Assembly (NCBI RefSeq): GCF_001949145.1
Contig: NW_019091378.1
Location: forward strand, 893,273-957,272
From: Acanthaster planci
Lineage: Eukaryota > Echinodermata > Asteroidea > Valvatida > Acanthasteridae
DNA: 64,000 nt
Reading direction: 5' to 3'
Under the pieces are notes generated by a model that was not told where the DNA came from, searched no databases, and saw only the letters and a program-made list of their open reading frames with translations. This document shows, piece by piece, positions 11,662 through 22,000 of the stretch. Each line of letters opens with the position of its first letter. Position 1 is the stretch's first letter. The translations under genes were made by a program, and so were the position numbers.

Positions 11662-14600
11662 TCAGATTAGAGCCATTGGCACACCTACCCTTTTGGATTT
11701 CTTGCTGGGGGTGATTGTTGGCAACGCGGCCTGCGCTTTGGGGCTGTTGGCCGCCTTCTTGGCCACTGTCGCCCGATTGGCTCGCCGCTTGAGCTGCGGC
11801 TTAGGTGAGAAGCCGATGCTGAATGCAATACTCTCCCGACGATTCTCGCTCTCCTATTGGGAATGACAGAAAATATTCACAAAATCATATATGATCCATC
11901 TGACAACCTTCCACGCTTCATTTTTGAAAAAATCTGACATTTTACCAAGTGGTTCCAAGTCACCACTTGATAGAAAGGGAAATTCTACTGAATGCTGTTG
12001 AGTCCATCACACGTCCTCTCATATCCATCAAATGTCCTAATATATCCTTCACAAGTCTCTACATGCCCATCATATGTCCTCATATCCCCAATCCCAAGAA
12101 AGTTCAAAAGATATTCACACTGGTTTTGTGAAAGGGCCCGTGGCTTACTTCAATATGGACTTGACAACAAAACGGACCGAACATAATGATTCAGCAGATC
12201 TCGGATTTACTTCTTTTTAAAACTTTAGTTCTGGTATCCCACGGCCAATCGCAGTTGGGCTGTGCCTACCTGAGGGGCCTTGCCTGTCCTGGCTGCTGGT
12301 TTCTGGCTCTTGTTTGACTTGGTGCTGGCTCGGAGAATTCCCGATCGCTGCAGTCGACTGCTGTTATTTGTGGTCTACAAAAAAAAAAAAGCGCACAATT
12401 AATTCTGTCAACGCCAAGAATTGACATTTCTGGTCAGAAAATTAACATGCACTTCCGGGAAAGTCCACTCGCTGGAAAATCATGCTCTAGGAAAACCCTT
12501 GCAATACCATGTAATGAAAAACCCAAAAAGGATTCCACCAAGGACTCCATCTAGGACCGAAACATTCATCACGAAGATCGTGCTTCGGCAACGATTCAAC
12601 ATACTCCCCCCGCGGCATTGCCTTGGAGTGCGAGAAACACCACTCAACACATCTGCGGCATATTGGTCTGACTGGTCGGCACTTGCAAAATCTGGCCGAG
12701 CTAATTCTAACACGGCCCCTCACCTTGGTCTGCTGGCTTTTTGATGCCTTCGTATTCTGCTCCGAAGCCGAATGCTTATCTTCCGGTGGGGGAGGTGGGG
12801 GCATGCTGTGCTGGGAGCTGGAAGGTTTCATCTGTTTGGAGGGTGTAAAGAAACAATGACATCGTGACAGTCGTACAGCAATTTGATTTGTTTAACTGGT
12901 AGAAGCAGTCTTTGCATATTTGGATCTGCCGTTTGCATACATAATTTATCATTCAATACATATTCAGTACTTTCAAAGATTTCTTTTTCACCATAACCTT
13001 TCAAGGAAAAGCTGCACATTACTCTAGCAGAAGGCAAAACAAAATTGAAATTAGCACCTCTTGGAAGTGATGATTCATTCAAACTGTGCAAATATAGTTA
13101 TCCTTGAGGCAAAACTCGCCATGCTGAAATGTTGGACAATTCCAATTGTTCATGCTTCTACTAACTTTCAGTGTACATGACATTTTCGAGAGCTTGTATA
13201 GACACACAGGCCTCATTTCGTTGAGATGAGTCACCAATTTGAGAAGGGGGGTGTTGACTCATCACAAACCTTGGGCGGTGCACTTGGTTGAGGGAGATCT
13301 CCACTCTTCCGTTTCCGAGTCGTGCTACGCGTCACTGGTTTTTCTTCCCCGGTTCCCTCCCGCACAGTGGCGCCCAGCTTCAGTCCGTCCTCGGTGATCT
13401 CGGCTGGTGGGCGGGTCTGCGTCTCCACCGGGTAGGAGGTCTGGAGGTGAGGGCGGCAGAGCGTGTTGCGACGCTGGAGCTCAGCCAGCCGGTCCCAGTC
13501 GAAGGCCTCAGGCTCCTCCTCACAGGCTCCCACGAGGCAGAAGCCGGCACGGCCTGACAAAAAAGGAGGAGCAGAAACAGCCAGAATAGGGATGAGTCTA
13601 AACATGTCTCCAGCAAGCTTATTTCAGTGAGGCATGGCCTTTCAGGATAAGAGTTCTGTCGATGCACGCCAAACTTCCAGAAGGACGACTTACAGGGGGT
13701 TATTAACAGGTTTTTTAGGAACATCTCTGAAAATCTGATTGCCCCAACATATTGATGATCTCAAACAAGCTGAGGCATGCCTTATTTTGTGCATGTGAAA
13801 TCAGCTGGAATAATGAATTGGTTCGTATTTTTTTATATAGATTTTGAGGCTGGCTAGCACACATCAGTTTCCATGACGTCCAATGTAAGGAACGTCACAC
13901 TTGAATATCAATGCACGAGAATAAGTGTTAACTCATAAGTAGGTGCTGATGGCCCAATCAGTAATTGGGCCATTTCAAGCAGCATTACTACACATTGATA
14001 ATTAGGCCACTACCCCAGATGCAACACCTCCCGATCCCCCCCTTACCTGTGGTCCGGCGACTGATCTTCGCCTGCCTCATGGAGGCCCGCAGCGAGCGAG
14101 CCTTGAAGGGGTCCGTGCTGAGTTCGTCGATGGTCTGCGAGACCTGGTCGGGGAGGTTGCTGTCCCCCACCGCACTGACCCTGGAGGCAGAGAGGGGCCC
14201 CAGGTGGCTCAAATTCAGGCTGTCCGACAGGTGGCTGGTCCTGGACAGGTGCAGTTGGTTGGAGGCCAGGGACTGCTGACTGGCCGCCAGGGACTGCCGG
14301 CTGGCCGTCAGGGACTGCTGCCTGGTGGTGGTCTGTTCTGTAGTGGTTATCTGGCTGGTGCTCAGGGAACTGTTACTGCGCGTGCTTAGGCGGCTGTGTA
14401 TCTCGATGGTGTACGTGCCTGTAACAAAGCATCAGCATCATCAATAAGGGCATAAAATACATCGCTCTGCTTGCAGTGAGCAAAGCAATTCTGCTTAGTA
14501 TAGCAGAAACCTCTGCGCTGATAGTTACCATATTTTATAAGTAAGCAAGAAATATTGGCTTACAACCATGCATTTTTGTGCTTTAATCACAAGGCTGAGA

Positions 14601-16008
14601 CACAATTGTTTTGCCGGGTACTGCATTCACGGTAAGGGAATTCATAGAAAAAAATCTTTTGCTGGTGGAGACATGAATTTTTTTTTAATCATTTGTTAAT
14701 CTTTTTAATTTTTAAAATTTTAAGATTTTAAATTCTATTCTTCTTTTGTTGTAACTTAAATTTATAAAAAAAAACTTTAAACCATTCTATGTTAATATTT
14801 GTTCTTCATCTGATACGATTGGAAAGCCCAACAAGAAGTTTTTCCTTTCAGATGATCCTTCGGAAGCTGATTAGATTCTTGCGGTCAGCGTGATGTCACT
14901 ATGGACTTTTAACACACGGCAAAGGGGCCAATTTACCCTTCATGCTATTCAACAATGTACAGGATTTCTGTCCAAATCTTATTTGTTTTCTTGTGTGTGT
15001 AATGTTTTAACCTAGATATCCTGAGAAATGAAATAAATAAATAAAATAAATGGAGTATTTGGGCGTTGTGTCTGCAAGTCATCATTGCTCACAGAAACAA
15101 GCAGGCCTTAACCCCTGATCTCATCTACTGCTGTGGGACCTTGATTCATATACAATCTGAAATTTGCCATAAAGATCCATCGTCAAAGATACGGAGGGAA
15201 AATGTCGCCGGTTTCACCATGAAGTGACGTGTGGGATAGTTTTGGTGCACCGTAAGGCGACGTACCGTCCACAGACTTCGCACACACGATATGACAGTTC
15301 ATTGTCAGCTCATGATGGAACAGATGATGCGGAATTACTTTAAGTAGAGACTGCAGAATCATTTTTACACATCTTCCAGCATGGAGTGGCTGAGCTACTG
15401 TTCCTGTTTGGATTGTTTTCCTTTGGATAAAAAAAAATCACTGCACTCACACTGAGATTTGTTGCTGCCCACGGACCGGCCGCTGGCAGCCGAGGCGTTG
15501 GAGGCCAGGCTGGCGTTGGAGGCCACGCTGGCCCTGGAGCCGGCCTCCAGCTCGGCCAGGCGGAGCTCCCCGTCGTCCAAGCTGTCCATGCTGGCGTCTG
15601 CCGGGAGCGGCTCTGCCATGAGTGGGGGAGGAGGGGCACTCGCCCGGCCAGCCTCCAAGAGGCGTTTGGTGTGATCCAGCTGGTAAAGGGAGGAAAGTTG
15701 AAACAATGGAAGACTATCATCAACCTTAACTTTGGGGACATAAAAATCACGTATTAAGGATGCACATTATATACTAATAAAACAAATATTTTTCAAATCT
15801 TGCAAAAAAACCATCAGTTGCTTGGCTGGGGGATGAATGAGTTTCCAACCAGGATTCTGATTGGTTGCCACCTACCTCCTCCAGCAGTATCTCTATCTCC
15901 TTCATCTTGCCGTCCATCTCAAATCCCATCCGAGCTTCCTGGGAGGCAAACTCTTCCGTCTGGCGCTCAACCTCCTTCTGGAATGCCTCTCTTTCCTCTT
16001 GGCGTAAG
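11662..16008 (-). CDS. NUMA1: NUMA1 C-terminal exons: distal coil, Ser-rich tail, LGN-binding segment, NLS
   Basis: Seven exons. 15876-16008 ends the coil (EEREAFQKEVERQTEEF). 15451-15679 and 14047-14418 are Ser/Ala-rich and low-complexity, with repeated ASNASLASNASAAS and RQSLAASQQSLA runs. 13270-13553 carries the segment aligning with the human GPSM2/LGN-binding region: human EPEQLDDWNRIAELQQRN against EPEAFDWDRLAELQRRN here, followed by CRPHLQTSYPVE against CPPHLKTCYPLE, then TRKRKSGD where human has its NLS. 12724-12831 and 12270-12374 are basic and Ser-rich. 11662-11853 holds ENRRESIAFSI, matching human DRRQSMAFSI, the Aurora A target Ser1969, then a Lys/Ala/Pro tail and TGA at 11662-11664. 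Confidence 0.9.
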
Positions 16009-19000
16009 CTGCAGATATGGCACATTTCGGTACACTTTTTAAAGGTGAGTTGGCCCACAATGGCAACATGCAATCACCCCCCCTTTATGCTCAATCTGTC
16101 CAAGAGCTTGTCTGACAAACAAGTCGAATGCGGATAAAAATGACAATATGGACGCAGATTTTATGTAAAAAAACGGATGACGCAATTTGCCAGTAGCCGA
16201 AATGTATGCAAAGTGATAGTAAAATTGACATTTCTGTTCTGTTTGATTCTACGCTGAGTGCAAACTATTAAACCCGTCTTGAAGGATTGGTGCCGGAGTC
16301 AGGCTGGCATATGTACCGTTTCTGGTTATCCAGTTCTCGTTGAAGCACAGCAGTCGTCTTCTTGCTGGCTTCCTCTGCACTCCGAAGTTTTCCTTCCACG
16401 GATCTTTGATTCTCGATTGTCGTTTGTAGTTGGTCAACCCGATTCTGAAGGATGGATTTTTCTTCTTGATGTAACCTGGGTTGTGAATGTTTTAGAGCAG
16501 TTTGAATGAATTTGCCCTTTGAGGCAAAGTGAGTGTATGCTTAGTCTGTCAAAGAACTTGCTTAACAAACTATGCAAACTTTACGTTGGGTTTTTTTATA
16601 TGTAGTTCGAAAATGAACACAACTCTAATCTAAACACGAATTTGACAACAAGAGGTTTCGTCTGCCAAAATTGCTGTAAGCTGAAATGTGACCAACTGAA
16701 GCGGGTTTGCAGTGCACAGTCAATTTCTTTACTTTCGCCTTCATGATTACTTTTTCTGCTAAGAATGAACTCTCCAACAAGCCTTGAGGACTAATTGGGG
16801 TATTCTGAGTCTTGCTGGTATATTTACCGTTTCTGGTTATCAAGTTCCAGCTGGAGCTGGGCGGCAATCGTCTTGCTGGCCTCCTCTGCGCTCTGAAGTC
16901 TTCCTTCTACGGATCTTTGCAGCTCGACTGTCACTTGTAGTTGGTCCACCTGCTTTCGGAGTAGGCATTTTTCTTCTTGATGTACCCTGTTGATGTGAAC
17001 ATTTCATTTTTTTTTACAACAGACCAGTCATTTGCAGCATAATGCTATGATCACTGTATGCTCAATGTCATTTTCAAGAACTTGGTCGACAAAATTTATG
17101 CGCTTCTTTAGGTGGAACTCAAAGGTTCTGGAAACCAAGAAAGAAAAAGTTACAATTTGTAGACTGTAAGGAAACATTTACAACCAAATTTGCCACTAGG
17201 CGAGATGTGTTAAACTTTTATAGATTTGCATGCACAATGACACAAATTTAAAATTTGCCTTGGATTTTTCCATGTAGCATAAACCAACTTTGAAAGCTAA
17301 GCTGGTTTCGAGAACCGGTTGTGAAGAGTTCTCAGTCAGAGCGGCATATTTACCGTTTCATGTTATCCAGTTCCAACCGCAGTTGGCGGGCAAGTTTCTT
17401 GCTGGCTTCTTCTTCACTTTGACGCCTATCTCCAGTGCATGTCAGATTCTCGATTGTCGCTCGTTCTTGGTCAATCTCCTTCAGGAGCAAAGTTTTTTCT
17501 TCTTGATGTAATCTGTTGGTATGACCATAGCAGAGCATTAAAAAAAATCCCTTCTCGGCATGACGCGTTAATCACTGTAAGCTTGGCCTGTCCCAGAACT
17601 TGGACAAAAGTTGCAAGTTTTAGGTTGGACTAAATGATTCTAAAGACTGAGGAAACAGGAACATCGCACGTACTTCAAATATGAACACCAATTCCCACCC
17701 ATACATGATATTGATGCTTCATGTTGCCAAATTTGCCAAAGGTTGAAATGTGACCAACTTTGGCAGGTTTCCAGCACAGTGCCACACCTTTGACTTTGCA
17801 CTATTTCACCAGCCTTGATGACTGAATGAAAAATTCTTTGTCAGGCTGGCGTATTATTTTACCGTTTCTGGTCATCCAGCTCCCGCTGAAGCTCAGCAGT
17901 GATCTTCTTGCTGGCCTCTCCTGCAGTCTGAAGTCTCTCTTCTACAGATCTTTGATTCTCAATCGTCATTTGTAGTTGGTCCACTTGGTCCACAAGTGTG
18001 GATTTCTCTTCTTGATGTAACCTAGCAGTATGAACATTTTGTGATTTTCAAAGAATTCGCCACTTACGGAAAATAACTACTGCATGCTCCAAGTCTGTTC
18101 AAGAGCATTTTTGACAAATTTGCGAGCTTTTTTTTAGGGGGAAACCCAAAGTTCACAGAAACTGAGGGAAAAAATTGATGTCTGCAATCAAGAAGCATTT
18201 GCAGCCGAGTTTACCAACATGTAAAATGGGTTCAATGTTTGTAGATTTGCGAGCGCAATGTCATAAATTCTCACTTGCACTGGATTGACTAATTGGATTG
18301 GATAACTAAACTGGTCTTCTCCATTAGACCAGCATTTTACCGTTTCTGGTCATCCAGTTCCAACTGCAGTTGGCAGGCAAGTTTCTTGCTGGCTTCTTCT
18401 TCACTTTGACGCCTTTCTCCAGTGGATGTCAGACTCTCGATTGCCGCTCGTTGTCGGTCAACCTGCTTCTCTAGCAAGGCCTTTTCTTCTTGATGTAATC
18501 TGTTGATATGAACATTTCCGAGAATTTCAACGAATCTGCCTTCATAGCATAGGGCAATAATCATGGCATGAAACATATTCACCATTTATATATTTTACCG
18601 TTTCTGGTTGTCTAGTTCTGTCTGGTGCTGGGCAGCCATCTTCTTGTTGGCCTCCTTTGCACTCTGAAGTCTTTCCTCTACGGATCTGTGCTGCTCGACT
18701 GTCATTTGTAGTTGGTCAACCTGCATTTGGAGTAGGCGATTTTCTTCTTGATGTAACCTGTTGATGTGAACATTTCAATTTTTACAAACGAATCAAAATT
18801 TCCACAACCAAGGGAAAAACTGAAAGTTTGAGCTCTGTCAAGAAGCATTTGTGGTCACATTTGCCACCTGGTGATGACATGTATTCAACATTTGTAGATT
18901 TGCCTGCACGATGTCACAACCCTGCAACTGAAGTGGATTTTTGCATGTACAGTAACCAGAAACCACACACATATGCCTGCCTGACAGAGAATTCGACATC

Positions 19001-22000
19001 AAACTTCCAAAGCCTGAATCGGCTTGAAGAGCTACACCAGCTTTGAAAACCGGATATGGAGTTCCCAATCAGAGCAGCATATTTACCGTTTCGTGTTTTC
19101 CAGTTCCAATTGCAGTTGGCAGGCAATCTTCTTGCTGGCTTCTTCTTCGCTTTGACGCCTTTCTTCAGTTGATGTCAAAGTTTCGATTGTTGCTTGTTGT
19201 TGCTCAACCTGCTTCTGAAGTAAGGCTTGTTCTTGATGTAATCTGTTGGTATGAACATATCAGAGCATTGAAAAAAAAATTTGCGTTTAATTCTATCCAT
19301 TGAAAGTGAACTAAATAACCAGCCTTGAGGGCGGACCTGGGAAGATTTAGTCAGGCTGGCATGTTTACCGTTTGTGGCTATCTAGTTCCAACTGGAGCTG
19401 AGCTGCAATCGTCTTGCTGGCCTCCTCTGCACTCCGAAGTTTTTCTTCCACAGACCTTTGATTCTCAACTGTAGCTCGTAGTTGCTCAACCTGCTTCTGA
19501 AGCATGGACTTTTCTTCTTGATGTAACCTGTGATATGAACATTTTAGAACAGCTTTTAATGACTTTCGCTAAGAATGAACAATCAAACAAACCTTGAGGA
19601 CTAAATGGTGAATTCTGAGTCTTGCTGGTATATTTACCGTTTCTGGTTATCAAGTTCCAGCTGGAGTTGGGCAGCAATAGTCTTGCTGGCCTCCTCTGCG
19701 CTCTGAAGTCTTCCTTCGACGGATCTTTGCTGCTCGACTGTCGCTTGCAGTTGGTCCACCTGCTTTTGGAGTAGGCATTTTTCTTCTTGGTGTAACCTGT
19801 TGATGTGAGCATTTCAGTGCAATTTTTTCATGAATTTGCCCCTCATAGCATAATGCAATCATCACTCTATGCTCATTCTGTCTAACGAATTGTTGGAAAA
19901 ATTGGCAAGCTTAAGTTGGACTTTAAAAGTTTCTGAAAAACAAATTTAAAAAATGGGAAATCATGGGTAGGTCAATTACGAACAGAAATACTAACCTAAA
20001 CATTATTTAGACGTTAAGAGGTGTTTACTCTCAATTTGCCAGAAATTTGAAATGTGACCAACTTTTGCAGCTTAGCTGTATAATGTCACTAATTCACAGC
20101 TGTGTTTAATTAATGTTTTCATCGTGATCTGTTTCAACAAGCGTTGAAGACTAAATGAGAAATTCACAGTCAGGCTGGTATGTTTACCGTTTCTGGTTAT
20201 TCAGTTCCACACGGAGCCGAGTGGCAATCTTCTTGCCGGCCTCTTCTTCACTTTGATGCCTTTCGTCAGTTAATGTCAGATTCTCAATTGTCGCTTGTTG
20301 TTGGCCAATCTGCTTCTCTAGCAAGGCCTTTTCTTCTTGATGTAATCTGTTGATGAAAATATTTCAAAGCATTTTCAACAAATTTGCCCTTTACAGCATG
20401 ATGCGACAATCATTCTACTCAACAGTTCCAGGAACTTGTTTTCAACAAATTTGCCCTTTGCAGCATAATGCAACAATCATTCTGCCCGACAGTTCCAAGA
20501 ACTCACTGGACAATATTTGGAAGGTTTAGATTGGATTTAAAAGTTTGTATAGACTGCAGAAAAAAAATGAAACTTGCTATATGGATCGAATATGAACATG
20601 AATTCTAACCTGGACATAATTTGATGTTACGAGGGTTGTGCTGCCAACTTTGTTAAAATTGATATGTGACTAACTTTTAGGTTTGCAGTGCAATGTCATA
20701 ATAATCACCTTTAGGTTTGATTTTTCGATCAAAATACTTTGAACAACTAAACTAGTTTTGAGGAATGAGTGAGGAAGGATTCTCAACCACGCTGGTATAG
20801 TTACCGTTTCTGGTTATCCAGTTCCTGCTGAAGTTTGGCAGCCATCTTTTTGCTGGCCCCCTCTGCACTCTGAAGTCTTTCTTCTATGGATCTTTGATTC
20901 TCAATTGCCACTTGTAGTTGGTCGACCTGCTTTTGAAGGAGGGATTTTTCTTCTTGATGCAACCTGTTGATATGAAAATTTGAGGGCATTTTTTGTTAAA
21001 GACCTTTATGCAACGTGATCAATGTATGGTCTGTATATTAACCCTAACACTCCTCAATCCTTCACCTGTTGGAGGACTGAGGAGTATTAGGGTTAACGAA
21101 CTGGTTGAACAAACTTCGTGACCCCATTTAGGTAAGACTCGAGAACAGATGGAAAGCAGGCAAGCTGGTACTCCGTCGAGAAGCACTTGTAGCTTAATTT
21201 GTCAAAAAAGCTCATAATGTGTCCATTTGTTTGCACAGAGTGTAAACTATTGAACAGGCATGTGGAATTCTCAGTCAGGCTTGGCATGCTTACCGTTTGT
21301 GGTGATCCAGTTCCTGCTGAAGCTGGGCTGCAATCTTCTTGCTGGCCTCCTGTGCACTCTGAAGTCTTTCTTCGACAGATCTTTGATTCTCAATTGCCAC
21401 TTGTAGTTGGTCGACCTGCTTTTGAAGGAGGGATTTTTCTTCTTGATGCAATCTGTTGATATGAAAATTTAAGTGCATTTTTTGGTTAATAATGACTTTT
21501 TACTTTATAACCATGCAATCAATGTATGGTCTCTCTATTAACGAACTTATTGAACAAACTTTGTGACCCCATTTAGGTAAGACTCGAGAACAAATGGGAA
21601 GCAAGCAAGCTGGTACTCCGTCGAGAGGCACTTGTAGCTGAATTTGCCAAACAGCCCATAATGTGTCCATTTGTTTGCACAGCGTATAAACTACTGAACA
21701 GGCATGTGGAATTCTCGGTCAGGCTGGTATATTTACTGTGTCTGGTGATCGCGTTCCCCCTGGTGCTGGGAAGCCATCTTCCTGTTGGCCTCCTCCGCAC
21801 TCTGAAGTCTTTCTTCTACGGATCTTTGATGCTCGACTGTCGCTTGTAGTTGGTCAACCTGCTTCTGAAGTAGGGATCTATCTTCTTGATGCAACCTGTC
21901 GATGGAAACATGCCAGCGCATGAATTCTTTATTTTGCTCTTCAACGGCTTAATGGAAGAATCAATCCATGGTATGTCTGTTCTGTTCATGAACTTGTTGG

